A stretch of 64,000 nt of DNA from JBHJGS01 sp050331575 (GCA_050331575.1 JBHJGS010000045.1:1-64000), one strand, 5' to 3'. Positions 45,560 through 55,502 are shown, counted from the first letter of the stretch. A program made the numbers and translations. The notes: a model not told the origin generated them from the letters alone.

Positions 45560-46147
45560 ATGATGATTCTGCTGATCGATAACTATGACAGCTTCACCTA
45601 TAATCTTTACCACTATCTTATCGAATTGGGCGCTGAGACGACCGTTGTGCGCAATGACCAGATCGCAGTCGACGCTGCCTTGGCCGGTGGCTATTCCGGG
45701 ATCGTGCTGTCGCCGGGACCGTGTAATCCGGATCAGGCCGGCATCTGCCTGGATCTGATCGCCGCGGCTGAGGGCCGCGTGCCGCTGCTGGGTGTGTGCC
45801 TCGGTCATCAAGCAATCGGCCAAGCCTATGGCGGCCGGGTGGTCCGCGCGCCCAAGATTATGCACGGCAAGACCAGTCCTGTGGTGCATGACGGTACAAG
45901 CGTGTTCCAGGATCTGCCCTCGCCATTCGTGGCGACGCGCTATCATTCCCTCATCGTCGCCCGGGACGGCCTGCCCGCATGTCTGCGCGTGACCGCCCAA
46001 ACGCACGACGGCGTGATCATGGGTTTGGCGCATCGCGAGCATGCCGTGCATGGGGTGCAGTTCCACCCGGAAAGCATCGCATCGGAACAAGGCCATGCGC
46101 TGCTGGCGAATTTCCTGCGCTTGTGCGCGGTGCCGATCGCGGCATGA
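45560..46147 (+). CDS. trpG: Anthranilate synthase component II (glutamine amidotransferase)
   Basis: This 195-residue class I amidotransferase supplies ammonia to TrpE. It begins LLIDNYDSFTYNL. The nucleophile Cys is in GVCLGHQAIG, and the His-Glu pair is in GVQFHPESIASE. It could also serve aminodeoxychorismate synthase, as in other bacteria with one shared subunit. The end overlaps trpD (ATGA). Confidence 0.96.
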   Translation: MMILLIDNYDSFTYNLYHYLIELGAETTVVRNDQIAVDAALAGGYSGIVLSPGPCNPDQAGICLDLIAAAEGRVPLLGVCLGHQAIGQAYGGRVVRAPKIMHGKTSPVVHDGTSVFQDLPSPFVATRYHSLIVARDGLPACLRVTAQTHDGVIMGLAHREHAVHGVQFHPESIASEQGHALLANFLRLCAVPIAA

Positions 46148-47166
46148 GTGTCCTGACCGCGCAACTGACCGAGTTGACGCAAGGCCGAGATCTGCCCGAG
46201 GCAGCGGTGGAGTCCGCCTTTGACGCGATCTTGTCTGGCGAAGTTGGGGAAGCCGAGATTGCCGGTCTTTTAATGGGGTTGGCGGTAAAAGGTGAAACTG
46301 CGGTTGAGCTTTTGGGAGCCGCGCGCGCGCTGCGGGCCAAGGCCGTCACCCTCAAGGCGCCTGACGCTGTGGACACCTGCGGCACGGGGGGGGATGGTCA
46401 AAATACGCTGAACATTTCCACCGCCGCGGCGATCGTGGCAGCGGCTGCCGGCGCCAAGGTTGCCAAGCATGGCAATCGCGCCGTTTCGTCCCGCTCCGGC
46501 TCCTCAGACGTGTTGAGCGCTTTGGGCATCGTCAGGGATCTGCCGCCGGCACGGGCCCAGGCGTGTTTGGACACACTGGGCATCACATTCTTGATGGCCC
46601 CGGTCTATCACCGCGCGGTTGCGCACGTCATGCCGGTGCGTCAGGCGCTGAAGGTGCGCACCGTGTTCAATCTTCTGGGTCCCCTGGCCAATCCCGCCGG
46701 TGCGGGCTTTCAACTGGTCGGCGTCTATGCCGAGCGCTGGCTGGCGCCGATGGCGCAGGCCTTGCAGGCCTTAGGCACCCGTCGGGCCTGGGTCGTGCAC
46801 GGCAGCGATGGGCTCGATGAGATCACGGTGACCGGTCCCACAATGGTGCATATGGTCAGCCCCGATGGCATTGAGACCCGAACCGTGACGCCGGAGCAGG
46901 CGGGCCTGACGCGGTGGCCAAGCGCAGAACTGGCCGGCGGCACGGCTGATGACAATGCTGCGGCGCTGGAAGCGCTGTTGGCAGGCGCGAACGGGGCGTA
47001 TCGCGATGCCGCCTTGATCAATGCCGGTGCGGCCTTGATGGTGTGCGAGCGCGCCGAAGACCTGTCAGATGGCGTCGCCCAGGCCGCCCGCGCGATCGAC
47101 AGCGGCGCGGCCAAGGAGCTTCTTGGCCGCTGGCGGCGTTTTTGCAGCGAAGGGAGACAGCCATGA
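46144..47166 (+). CDS. trpD: Anthranilate phosphoribosyltransferase
   Basis: This 340-residue enzyme joins anthranilate to PRPP. The PRPP-binding motif DTCGTGGDG, the NISTAAA block, KHGNRAVSSRSGSSDVLSALG and FNLLGPLANP are intact. ATG at 46144 overlaps the trpG stop, and its own stop overlaps trpC, so the genes are translationally coupled. Confidence 0.97.
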   Translation: MSVLTAQLTELTQGRDLPEAAVESAFDAILSGEVGEAEIAGLLMGLAVKGETAVELLGAARALRAKAVTLKAPDAVDTCGTGGDGQNTLNISTAAAIVAAAAGAKVAKHGNRAVSSRSGSSDVLSALGIVRDLPPARAQACLDTLGITFLMAPVYHRAVAHVMPVRQALKVRTVFNLLGPLANPAGAGFQLVGVYAERWLAPMAQALQALGTRRAWVVHGSDGLDEITVTGPTMVHMVSPDGIETRTVTPEQAGLTRWPSAELAGGTADDNAAALEALLAGANGAYRDAALINAGAALMVCERAEDLSDGVAQAARAIDSGAAKELLGRWRRFCSEGRQP

Positions 47167-47954
47167 GTGCCGGCGTATTGACCCGCATCATCGCCGACAA
47201 ACAGGCCCATGTGGCCCGCGCCAGCGAGATTGTGCCGCTGGGCGAGCGAGAGGCCCAGGCCCGGCGCGCGCCGGCGCCGCGCGGCTTCAAGGCGGCGTTG
47301 GCCGCGGCGCGGGCGGCCGGCCGCTACGGCCTGATCGCCGAGATCAAGAAGGCCTCGCCCTCGGCTGGCCTGATCCGTGCGGACTTTCGCCCTGCTGAGT
47401 TGGCCCGGGCCTATGCCCGCGGCGGTGCGACCTGCTTGTCGGTGTTGACCGACACCGCCTATTTTCAAGGCGAAGACGCCTATCTGGACGAGGCCCACCA
47501 GGCCTGTTCGCTGCCGGTGTTGCGCAAGGATTTCACCATAGATCCCTATCAGGTGGTCGAGGCGCGCGCGATCGGCGCGGATGCGGTGCTGTTGATCCTG
47601 GCGGTGCTGGACGATGCCCAGGCCGGCGAATTGCTGGCATTGACCCGGCGCTGGGAGATGGACGCCCTGGTGGAGGTGCATGACGCCGCCGAGCGTGACC
47701 GGGCGCTGGCCCTGGGCGCGGAGCTGATCGGCATCAACAACCGCAATCTGGACACCCTGAAGGTCGATCTCCAGACCAGCGTGACGCTGGCCCAAGATGT
47801 CCCCGCCGCGGTGCATCTGGTGGCTGAATCGGGCTTCAGCACACCAGCGGATTTGGCCCGCTGTGCGCAGGCCGGCATCACCAGCTTCTTGGTCGGCGAA
47901 AGCCTGATGCGCCAGGACGATGTCGCCGCGGCGACCGAAGCGCTGCTGGCATGA
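47163..47954 (+). CDS. trpC: Indole-3-glycerol phosphate synthase
   Basis: This 263-residue TIM-barrel enzyme closes the indole ring. The motifs AEIKKASPSAGLI, VLTDTAYFQG, LRKDFTIDPYQ, GINNRNL and VAESGF are all standard, with catalytic Lys and Glu present. It is a separate protein, not fused to TrpF. It overlaps trpD and moaC by ATGA junctions. Confidence 0.97.
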   Translation: MSAGVLTRIIADKQAHVARASEIVPLGEREAQARRAPAPRGFKAALAAARAAGRYGLIAEIKKASPSAGLIRADFRPAELARAYARGGATCLSVLTDTAYFQGEDAYLDEAHQACSLPVLRKDFTIDPYQVVEARAIGADAVLLILAVLDDAQAGELLALTRRWEMDALVEVHDAAERDRALALGAELIGINNRNLDTLKVDLQTSVTLAQDVPAAVHLVAESGFSTPADLARCAQAGITSFLVGESLMRQDDVAAATEALLA

Positions 47955-48424
47955 CCGGCCTGACCCATCTGGACGCGACGGGCCGCGCGCGCATGGTCGA
48001 TGTCTCCGACAAGCCGGTGACCGGCCGACGGGCCGTGGCCCAGGGGCGGCTGATCATGGCGGAGGCTACGCTGGCAACGCTTCTGGACGGCGGCTTGGCC
48101 AAGGGCGACGCCCTGGCGGTGGCGCGCATCGCCGGCATTCAGGCCGCCAAGAAGACCGGCGATCTGATCCCGCTGTGCCACCCTCTCCCGATCAGCGCGG
48201 TGACCGTGGAGTTTCAAGCGGTGGCTGCGACGGGGCTGGACATCCGGGCGGAGGTGCGCACCACCGGCCAGACCGGCGTGGAAATGGAGGCGCTGACCGC
48301 GGTGAGCGTGGCCGGGCTGACCGTCTATGACATGGTCAAGGCGATCGATCGCGGCGTGCGGCTGACCGACATTCGGCTGACCTTGAAGGAAGGCGGCAAA
48401 TCGGGACGCTGGGAGGCGGCGTGA
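47951..48424 (+). CDS. moaC: Cyclic pyranopterin monophosphate synthase MoaC
   Basis: This 157-residue enzyme completes cyclic pyranopterin monophosphate in molybdenum cofactor synthesis. The signature KKTGDLIPLCHPLPI and the later GVEMEALTAVSVAGLTVYDMVK are complete. It starts inside the trpC stop (ATGA). Linkage of moaC-moeA to trpGDC is typical of alphaproteobacteria. Confidence 0.97.
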   Translation: MTGLTHLDATGRARMVDVSDKPVTGRRAVAQGRLIMAEATLATLLDGGLAKGDALAVARIAGIQAAKKTGDLIPLCHPLPISAVTVEFQAVAATGLDIRAEVRTTGQTGVEMEALTAVSVAGLTVYDMVKAIDRGVRLTDIRLTLKEGGKSGRWEAA

Positions 48425-49608
48425 CCGGCCTGATGCCGCTGGATGAGGCGCATGCCCGGCTGATCGCCGCGCTCAGGCCATGCGCGCCGGAAACCGTGCC
48501 GCTGGCGGATGCGGCGGGCCGCGTGCTTGCCGAGCCGGTGCAGGCGCGACGCACCCAGCCGCCGGCCGATCTGTCCGCCATGGATGGCTATGCGGTGCGC
48601 GCAGCAGACGCCCGGGCGGGTGCCAAGCTGACGCTGGTTGACACCATCTATGCCGGACAGATGCCGGACGCGCCGCTGCAGCCCGGTCAGACCGCGCGCC
48701 TGTTCACCGGCAGCCCGTTGCCTGCCGGTGCCGATGCGGTGCTGATCCAGGAGCAGGCCGAGGCGGCCGAAGACCGGGTGCATGTGCATGCCGATGTTGC
48801 GCCCGGCCAGCATGTCCGTCGCGCCGGCAGCGACTTTTTCGACCGCGCCGAATTGATCGCCGCCGGCACGCGGTTGAGCCCGTTTCACCTGTCCCTGGCC
48901 GCTGCCGGGGATTGTGCCGGGTTGTGCGTGCACCGGCGTCCCACTGTCATGCTGTTCAGCACCGGCGACGAACTGGTGGCACCCGGCATGCCGCGCCGGC
49001 CCGGCCAGATCGTCGATGCGGTGGCGCCGGGGCTGACCGCACTGGCCGCCCAGGCCGGCGCCCGGCCGCACCATCTGGGGATTTTCCCTGACGATCCCGC
49101 CGCGCTGGAAGGGCTGATGCCTGGGCTGAGCGGGGCGGATATGATTGTCAGCGTCGGCGGCGCATCGGTCGGCGACAAGGATCTGATCCGCACCGCCCTG
49201 CCCGGCCTGACGCTGGATTTCTGGCGCTTGGCGATGCGCCCGGGCAAGCCGCTGCTGTTTGGCCGGCTGAATGGGGTGCCGTTTCTGGGTCTGCCGGGCA
49301 ATCCGGTCTCCGCCCTGGTGTGCGCCTGGCTGTTGCTGATGCCGGCGCTCCGCCGCCTGGGCGGGCAGGATGGCGCGATGACGACGCCGACCGACTTGCC
49401 GCTCGCGCAGGCGATCCCGGCCAATGGGTCGCGCCGCGATTTCCAGCGCGCGCAGATCATCGGCGGGCGGGTCAAGCCGTTCGCCGTGCAGGACAGCGCC
49501 ATGCTCACCCCACTGGCCGCGGCCGACGCCCTGCTGATGCGCCCGGAACGGGATGGTGCGCGCACGGCCGGAGAGAATGTTCCTGTTTTTCCCCTAAAAT
49601 GGACTTGA
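48421..49608 (+). CDS. moeA: Molybdopterin molybdenumtransferase MoeA
   Basis: This 395-residue enzyme inserts molybdenum into molybdopterin. It begins with GTG at 48421, overlapping the moaC stop (GTGA). Key motifs are SAMDGYAVR, FTGSPLPAGADAV, FSTGDEL, VSVGGASVGDKD and GLPGNPVSAL. The four-domain gephyrin-like layout and length are normal. The lexA promoter -35 overlaps its stop codon. Confidence 0.96.
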   Translation: MTGLMPLDEAHARLIAALRPCAPETVPLADAAGRVLAEPVQARRTQPPADLSAMDGYAVRAADARAGAKLTLVDTIYAGQMPDAPLQPGQTARLFTGSPLPAGADAVLIQEQAEAAEDRVHVHADVAPGQHVRRAGSDFFDRAELIAAGTRLSPFHLSLAAAGDCAGLCVHRRPTVMLFSTGDELVAPGMPRRPGQIVDAVAPGLTALAAQAGARPHHLGIFPDDPAALEGLMPGLSGADMIVSVGGASVGDKDLIRTALPGLTLDFWRLAMRPGKPLLFGRLNGVPFLGLPGNPVSALVCAWLLLMPALRRLGGQDGAMTTPTDLPLAQAIPANGSRRDFQRAQIIGGRVKPFAVQDSAMLTPLAAADALLMRPERDGARTAGENVPVFPLKWT

Positions 49609-49633
49609 CCTGCGCCTGCTCGCGGAATAAAAA
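49605..49633 (+). promoter_or_regulatory. Predicted lexA promoter
   Basis: TTGACC (49605-49610) and TAAAAA (49628-49633) are separated by exactly 17 bases, 24 bases before the lexA start. The -35 overlaps the moeA stop codon, and the -10 lies inside the predicted SOS box. Confidence 0.6.
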
Positions 49634-49639
49634 GCGAAC
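49625..49639. promoter_or_regulatory. Predicted SOS box (LexA operator)
   Basis: GAAT-N7-GAAC, which reads GTTC-N7-ATTC on the minus strand, is one mismatch from the alphaproteobacterial LexA site GTTC-N7-GTTC. It overlaps the -10 box of the lexA promoter, which is consistent with autorepression. Confidence 0.6.
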
Positions 49640-49656
49640 AAATGGTGGAGGCGCGC

Positions 49657-50328
49657 ATGCTCACGGCCAAACAGAAGCAGTTGCTCAGCTTTATTCAAAC
49701 CCGGCTGGACGCGGATGGCGTCAGCCCCTCCTTCGATGAGATGAAAGAGGCGCTGGGCCTGAAATCCAAGTCCGGCGTGCATCGTCTGGTCAAGGCGCTG
49801 GAGGAACGCGGCTTCATCCGGCGCCTGCCCAATCGCGCGCGCGCCTTGGAGGTGGTGAAGACGGAGGCGGCCGCACCGGCGGACAATGTCATCCGGGCGC
49901 GGTTCGGCCGGCCCAGCCCGCGCCCGGTCGCAGTCAGCCGGGACGCCAGCATCGAGGTGCCGCTGCACGGCCGGATCGCTGCCGGCACGCCGATCGAGGC
50001 GCTGGAACAGATTGACACCTATGTTGCGATTCCCCCGGCGCTGATGGGACGCGGCACCACCTTCGCCCTGGAAGTCTCCGGCGACAGCATGATCGATCTG
50101 GGCATTTTGGACGGCGACACCGTGTTGATCGAAAGCTGCGAGACCGCGCAGGATGGCGATGTCGTCGTGGCATTGGTTGATGAGGAGGAGGCGACCTTGA
50201 AGACGCTGAAGCGCCAGGGCAGCCATGTCGCGCTGATACCGGCCAATCGCCACTATGATACCCAGATCCTGGAATCGCATCGGGTGCGCGTGCAGGGTCG
50301 GCTGATCGGGCTGTTACGGCGCTACTGA
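49657..50328 (+). CDS. lexA: LexA repressor
   Basis: About 223 residues from MLTAKQKQLL at 49657, chosen because GGAGG lies five bases upstream. The N-terminal winged helix (GVSPSFDEMKEALGLKSKSGVHRLV) is followed by the self-cleavage site Ala109-Gly110 and the catalytic Ser144 (SGDSM) and Lys182. It represses SOS genes and cleaves itself when RecA is activated. An SOS box lies over its own promoter. Confidence 0.97.
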   Translation: MLTAKQKQLLSFIQTRLDADGVSPSFDEMKEALGLKSKSGVHRLVKALEERGFIRRLPNRARALEVVKTEAAAPADNVIRARFGRPSPRPVAVSRDASIEVPLHGRIAAGTPIEALEQIDTYVAIPPALMGRGTTFALEVSGDSMIDLGILDGDTVLIESCETAQDGDVVVALVDEEEATLKTLKRQGSHVALIPANRHYDTQILESHRVRVQGRLIGLLRRY

Positions 50329-50394
50329 GCGCTGGTGCGTGTGGCGGCTGGGGATTATCCGACCCGGCGCGATGGTGACGGCTCGGATGGTGCG

Positions 50395-50462
50395 TGCCGC
50401 AGAGAAAGCGGGCCTTTGCAACCGGTCCATCGCCGATTGCGATGGATCGGACAGGGCCCTAG
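50395..50462 (-). repeat. Dispersed repeat, diverged copy between lexA and comEC
   Basis: On the minus strand it begins CTAGGGCCCTGTCCGATC, has a perfect first hairpin TCCATCGC / GCGATGGA, then a GGCCCGC block. The CTAG contains the stop codon of the comEC 3' part. It fills most of the gap between two convergent genes. Confidence 0.5.
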
Positions 50463-51835
50463 CGCGGCACCCAGGGGCGGCGGCCGCGCGCTTGCGCGGT
50501 GCTGCGGATCTCGCCGCTGTGCAGGTTCAGACTGTGCGGTCCGCCGTCCAGAAAGTCGAACCGGTCGAGCCGGTGTGGCGCGCGGCAGCCGTCCGGCACC
50601 GGGGTGATAGCGATGACCATGTCGGCAGTGGCGCAGTCCTCGGCCACGGCCTCGGCAGAAAAGGCCAGCGCGATGCGCCGGTCGTCAATCAAGATATGGC
50701 AGCCCAGCGGATCGCAGGTCACGCCCGGTGCATCGGCCAGCGCGCCGGGGCGGCGCTGATCAGGCAGGCCCAGGCGGCGCTGCCACCGCTCGATCTCGAA
50801 GCGGCCGCCACGGCCATGGGTCCACAGCCGCCCCTCCGCAAGCAGGCCGACGCGCTCTTCGACACCATCCACGATCAGGTGCGGCGGCGATGATCGCGCG
50901 GCCAGAATGAGGCCGGCCAGCGCGACCCCAGGCGCCAAAAGCTTCAGGATCCGCCCGTGGCTCAAGGTCAGCATCAGCCCGGCACCGGCGAAGCACAGCA
51001 AGGCCGGTGCGGGGAATGCGCGCAGCGGCCATTCCGCCCCGGGCCAGCTGGCCACTGTTTTGGCGGTGGCCAGCACCAGCTCGATCCCCCAGCCCATCGG
51101 CGCCAAGGCGAGCCCCTCCATCCCCAGCGGCATCAGCATCAAGGCGGCCAAGCCCCACGGCATGATCCACAAGCTCATCACCGGCACGGCGACCAGGTTG
51201 GCGGCCGGGCCGTACAGGCCGAAGCGCTGAAAATGATAGGCGGCAAAGGGCGCGATGGCGATCTCCGCAATCAAGGTCGACATCACCACTCCGAAGAAGA
51301 ACAGCGCGATGCGCCGGCCGGCGCCGGCATCGCCACGCCAGCGCGCCAGCCAAGGGCTCAGCGCCTCATAGGCCGCGGTCAGGGCGATCGCCGCGGCGAA
51401 AGACATCTGAAACCCGGCACTGACCAGGGCATCCGGACGGATCAGCAATATCCCCAAGGCCGCCGCGGCAACCAGGCGCAAGGAAAAGGGCCGGCGGCCC
51501 AGCATCAGCGCCGCCAAGGAAAGGCTGACCATGATAAAGGCGCGCTGGCTGGGGATCGGTGCTCCGGCCAGCAAAACATATCCGCCAGCGCCCGCCCACG
51601 CCGCCACCGCCGCGATCGCCTTGAGCGGCAGCCGCACCGCCAAGGCTTCGCTGCAGGCCAAGCCCAGCCGCACCGTGAAGAAGAGTGCGGCGGCAACCAG
51701 GCCGACATGAAGGCCCGAAATGGCCAGAAGATGCGCCAGGCCGGCCGTGCGCAGATCCGCCTCAACCGGTTTTGGGATGCCACCACGCTGACCGGTTAGC
51801 AACGCAGCGGCGATGCTGCCGGCAGCGCCCGGCAC
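50459..51835 (-). pseudogene. comEC: ComEC/Rec2 family DNA uptake channel, C-terminal part after in-frame stop
   Basis: This 458-codon frame encodes the competence channel domain: AAALLTGQRGGI, the HLLAISGLHVGLV motif, and about eight to nine membrane helices, then a short C-terminal region without a complete metallo-beta-lactamase domain. It is in the same frame as the N-terminal part (51842-52645) and follows its TGA by only two codons. The GTG at 51835 has no ribosome binding site. The gene looks broken by a single nonsense change, unless the fragment is expressed by readthrough or reinitiation. Confidence 0.75.
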
Positions 51836-51841
51836 CTGCGA

Positions 51842-52645
51842 TCAGATCGCCTGCAACACCTGTTCACGCAGCCGCTGAATGCGTCCGTCGGATCCAGCAG
51901 CAGGGGCCAGCCGGTCCACCGGCGACACAGCATAGCCCACCGCGCCCCAGCGTTCGAAAAAGGCCAGGCGGGCAAAATCAAAATCTCCCGGCATGGTTGG
52001 ACCCGGCGGCGGGTTAAGTCGCGCGCGCAGCCGGACCATGTCGCCGGCGCTGAGGCGATCGGGGCGATCAGTGCGTACATTCAGCCGCACCTTCACCGGC
52101 GGCGCTGCCGGACCGGACCAGCGCTCCGGATCCACCGCCAGGATCAAACGAAGGCCACCCTCTGCCAAGGGTTCCTGTGCCAGCACGCGGCCCTGCAGCA
52201 TCACCGCGCCGAGGCTCCGGTCCAGCACCGGGGCAGCGGTCCGAGCCGTATGCACGCTGGCCCAGAACGCCCCGGCCGCCAGCACCAGGAGGGGCACCAA
52301 GGCGGTTTGCGCTGACCGCCATGGCGCCAGCCGCCAGGCGCTCACGAGCAGCGCCAGGGCCAGTCCGGTGAGGGCCGGCGGCGGTTCCCCCGGCAGCGCG
52401 AAATAGCCCGCCACTCCCAAACTCAAAGCGACCGGCAGCCAAAGACTGAGCCGGCGCCGTTCCGCGGCCAAGTCATCCGCGGCGCGGCGAGCCAGGTCGG
52501 TCAAGCCGGGCCAGGCGGCGCGCAACTGGTCGAGCCGGTCGATCCTCCCCTCCCTTCCCGCTTTGAGTTGTCGCGGGCCCTGTGCTAAGACGGCGCGGCC
52601 TTGGTGATGCTTGCTTTGCGGCGGCGTCGGCGGCGCATTTCCCAC
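51842..52645 (-). pseudogene. comEC: ComEC/Rec2 family protein, N-terminal part ending at in-frame TGA
   Basis: This 267-codon frame starts with GTG at 52645 (AAGGA upstream) and encodes the N-terminal region of ComEC: membrane helices after RRRLSLWLPVALSLGVAGYF and the DUF4131-type OB-fold (MLQGRVLAQEPL, VRLRARLNPPP). It ends at TGA (51844-51842) in the middle of what should be one protein. Together the two frames would give about 728 residues, a normal ComEC size. The stop could have come from an Arg CGA codon by one C-to-T change. Confidence 0.75.
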
Positions 52646-52691
52646 CTGATCCTTATCAGACCCTCACCACTATGCGAAGATGTAGGCAGAC

Positions 52692-54095
52692 GTGACACCT
52701 GTTATCACGCGCTTTGCCCCCTCTCCGACGGGCTTTCTGCACATCGGCGGTGCCCGCACCGCTTTGTTCAACTGGCTGTTCGCCCGCGGCCGCGGCGGCC
52801 AATTTCTGCTGCGCATCGAAGATACCGACCGCAAGCGCTCCACTGATGAGGCGATCGCTGCGATCCTGGACGGGCTGTCTTGGCTGGAGCTGGATTGGGA
52901 CGGCGCGCCGGTCAGCCAGTTCAGCCGGCGTGAGCGGCACGCCGCCGTGGCGCACCAGTTGCTCGATGCCGGGCTGGCTTATCGCTGCTATGCCAGCCAG
53001 GAGGAACTGGCCGCGATGCGCGAGGCCGCCCAAAAGCAAGGCCGGCCCTGGCGCTATGACGGTCGCTGGCGCGATCGCGACCCCGCCGACGCCCCGCCCG
53101 GCGTTGACCCTGTGATCCGGTTCAAGGCCCCGCGCGAGGGTGAAACGGTGATCGCTGATGCGGTTCAGGGCCCGGTGCGCGTGCCCAATGCCGAGCTTGA
53201 CGATATGGTGTTGCTGCGCTCGGACGGCACGCCGACCTATATGCTGTCCGTGGTGGTTGATGATCACGACATGCAGATCAGCCATGTCATCCGCGGCGAC
53301 GATCATCTGACCAATGCGTTTCGTCAGGCTCAGCTGTACCGGGCACTGGCCTGGGAGCTGCCCGCCTTCGCCCATATCCCGCTGATCAACGGGCCGGACG
53401 GCAAGAAGATGTCCAAACGGCATGGCGCGCTCGGCGTCGATGCCTATCGCGACATGGGCTATCTGCCCAAAGCCATGCGCAACTATCTCATGCGCCTGGG
53501 CTGGGGCCACGGTGACATGGAAGTGTTCTCCACCGCCGAGGCGATGGAGAAATTCACCCTGGAGGGGATCGGCAAGGGTGCCGCCCGGTTCGACTTCAAG
53601 AAGCTGGAGAATCTGAACGGGATCTGGCTGCGCCAGGCTGAGGATGAGCGCTTGGTCATCCTGGTTGCGCCGTTTGTGCAGCAGCGCCTAGGCCGCCCGC
53701 TCACCGACGCGGACCGCGACCGGTTGACCCAGGGCATGGCCGGATTGAAGGAACGCGCCCGAACGCTTGTCGAACTGGCCGATAACGCCATGTTCTACGT
53801 GGCCGATGCGCCATTGCCGCTGACCGATAAGGCGGCCAAACTGCTCGATGAGGCGGCGCGGTCGCGGCTGGACCGCTTCGCGCGCGTGCTGGAGCAGCAA
53901 GACGACTGGCGCCAGGAGGCGCTGGAACAGGCCGCGCGCGAGTTCGCGGAGGCCGAAGACATCAAGCTGGGCGCCCTCGCCCAGCCGTTACGCGCCGCCT
54001 TGACGGGTTCACATATCAGCCCCAGCGTGTTCGACGTGCTGGCCGTGCTGGGCAGGCAAGAAAGCTGCGCGCGCATCCGCGACCGGCTCGCATAG
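52692..54095 (+). CDS. gltX: Glutamyl-tRNA synthetase
   Basis: This 467-residue class I synthetase charges tRNA with glutamate. The HIGH-type motif is in PSPTGFLHIGGART and the KMSKS-type loop is KMSKRHG. IEDTD and the anticodon-binding C-terminal helices are present. Alphaproteobacteria often have two gltX paralogues; whether this one favours tRNA-Glu or tRNA-Gln cannot be told by eye. It starts with GTG at 52692 and has a weak ribosome binding site. Confidence 0.95.
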   Translation: MTPVITRFAPSPTGFLHIGGARTALFNWLFARGRGGQFLLRIEDTDRKRSTDEAIAAILDGLSWLELDWDGAPVSQFSRRERHAAVAHQLLDAGLAYRCYASQEELAAMREAAQKQGRPWRYDGRWRDRDPADAPPGVDPVIRFKAPREGETVIADAVQGPVRVPNAELDDMVLLRSDGTPTYMLSVVVDDHDMQISHVIRGDDHLTNAFRQAQLYRALAWELPAFAHIPLINGPDGKKMSKRHGALGVDAYRDMGYLPKAMRNYLMRLGWGHGDMEVFSTAEAMEKFTLEGIGKGAARFDFKKLENLNGIWLRQAEDERLVILVAPFVQQRLGRPLTDADRDRLTQGMAGLKERARTLVELADNAMFYVADAPLPLTDKAAKLLDEAARSRLDRFARVLEQQDDWRQEALEQAAREFAEAEDIKLGALAQPLRAALTGSHISPSVFDVLAVLGRQESCARIRDRLA

Positions 54096-54212
54096 CCGCC
54101 TTTGGGGAAAATTAGAGAAAAGCTTCGTACCGGTCGGCAGGACCGACGCGATCAGGAGGACCGACCCGGCGGCTGCGCCAGGAGCGGGCAAACGCGAAAA
54201 GAGGATAGGACG

Positions 54213-55502
54213 ATGGCAAACGAACCGATGAAACTGTCCGGCAAGGGTGCGGATGTGGCCCTGCCGGTGATGGAGGGCAGCGTTGGGCCGCAAGTGATGG
54301 ACGTGCGCAAGCTGTATGCCGGCACCGGCATGTTCACCTTCGATCCGGGCTTCACATCCACGGCCAGCTGCGAATCCAAGATCACCTATATCGACGGTGA
54401 CAAGGGCGAGCTGTGGTATCGCGGCTATCCAATCCAACAGCTGGCCGAGCATTCCGACTATATGGAAGTGTGCTACCTGCTGCTGTTCGGCGACCTGCCG
54501 ACCAAGGCGGAGAAGGACAAATTCGTTCACGGCATCACCTATCACACGATGATCCATGAACAGCTGAAGAATTTCTATAATGGGTTCCGTCGCGACGCCC
54601 ACCCGATGGCGATCATGGTCGGCGTCATCGGCGCCCTGGCTGCCTTCTATCATGACAGCACCGATATCAACGATCCGCATCAGCGGCTGATTGCCAGCTA
54701 CCGCCTGATCGCCAAGATGCCGACCATCGCGGCGATGGCCTATAAATATTCGGTCGGCCAACCGTTCATCTATCCGCGCAATGATTTGAGCTATTCCGCG
54801 GATTTCCTGCACATGATGTTCTCGGTGCCGTGTGAGGAATATGTCGTCAGCCCGACGCTGGAACGGGCCATGGACCTGATCCTGACCCTGCATGCCGATC
54901 ATGAGCAGAATGCCTCGACCTCAACGGTGCGCTTGGCCGGCTCCTCCGGTGCCAATCCGTTCGCCTGCATCTCCGCCGGCATCGCCTGCCTGTGGGGCCC
55001 GGCCCATGGCGGCGCGAACGAAGCCTGCCTGCGCATGCTCGATCAGATCGGCCGGCCGGAGAACATCCCGCAGTTCATCGACCGCGCCAAGGACAAGACT
55101 GATCCGTTCCGCCTGATGGGCTTCGGCCACAGGGTCTACAAGAATTATGACCCCCGCGCGAAGGTGCTCCAGTCCCAGGCGCACAAGGTGTTGGACGAAC
55201 TGGGCGTTTCCGACCCGCTGTTCGACGTCGCCCGGGAATTGGAGGAAATCGCCTTGAAGGACGCCTATTTCGTCGACAAGAAGCTGTACCCCAATGTCGA
55301 TTTCTATTCCGGCATCATCTTAAAGGCGATGGGCTTTCCGACCACCATGTTCACCGTCTTGTTCGCCTTGGCGCGGACCTCAGGCTGGGTGGCGCAGTGG
55401 AATGAGATGATCACCGATCCAATGCACAAGATCGGCCGCCCGCGCCAGCTTTATACCGGCCCAATCAAGCGGGATTATGTGCCGATCGGCAAGCGCGGAT
55501 AA
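54213..55502 (+). CDS. gltA: Citrate synthase
   Basis: This 429-residue enzyme condenses acetyl-CoA and oxaloacetate. I chose the ATG at 54213 (MANEPMKLSG), with GAGGATAGGA upstream, rather than an upstream in-frame codon. The catalytic His is in GPAHGGANEA, the second His in GFGHRVYKNYDPR, and the Asp in NVDFYSG. The N-terminal extension and length fit the hexameric Gram-negative type. It is 117 bases after gltX. Confidence 0.97.
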   Translation: MANEPMKLSGKGADVALPVMEGSVGPQVMDVRKLYAGTGMFTFDPGFTSTASCESKITYIDGDKGELWYRGYPIQQLAEHSDYMEVCYLLLFGDLPTKAEKDKFVHGITYHTMIHEQLKNFYNGFRRDAHPMAIMVGVIGALAAFYHDSTDINDPHQRLIASYRLIAKMPTIAAMAYKYSVGQPFIYPRNDLSYSADFLHMMFSVPCEEYVVSPTLERAMDLILTLHADHEQNASTSTVRLAGSSGANPFACISAGIACLWGPAHGGANEACLRMLDQIGRPENIPQFIDRAKDKTDPFRLMGFGHRVYKNYDPRAKVLQSQAHKVLDELGVSDPLFDVARELEEIALKDAYFVDKKLYPNVDFYSGIILKAMGFPTTMFTVLFALARTSGWVAQWNEMITDPMHKIGRPRQLYTGPIKRDYVPIGKRG

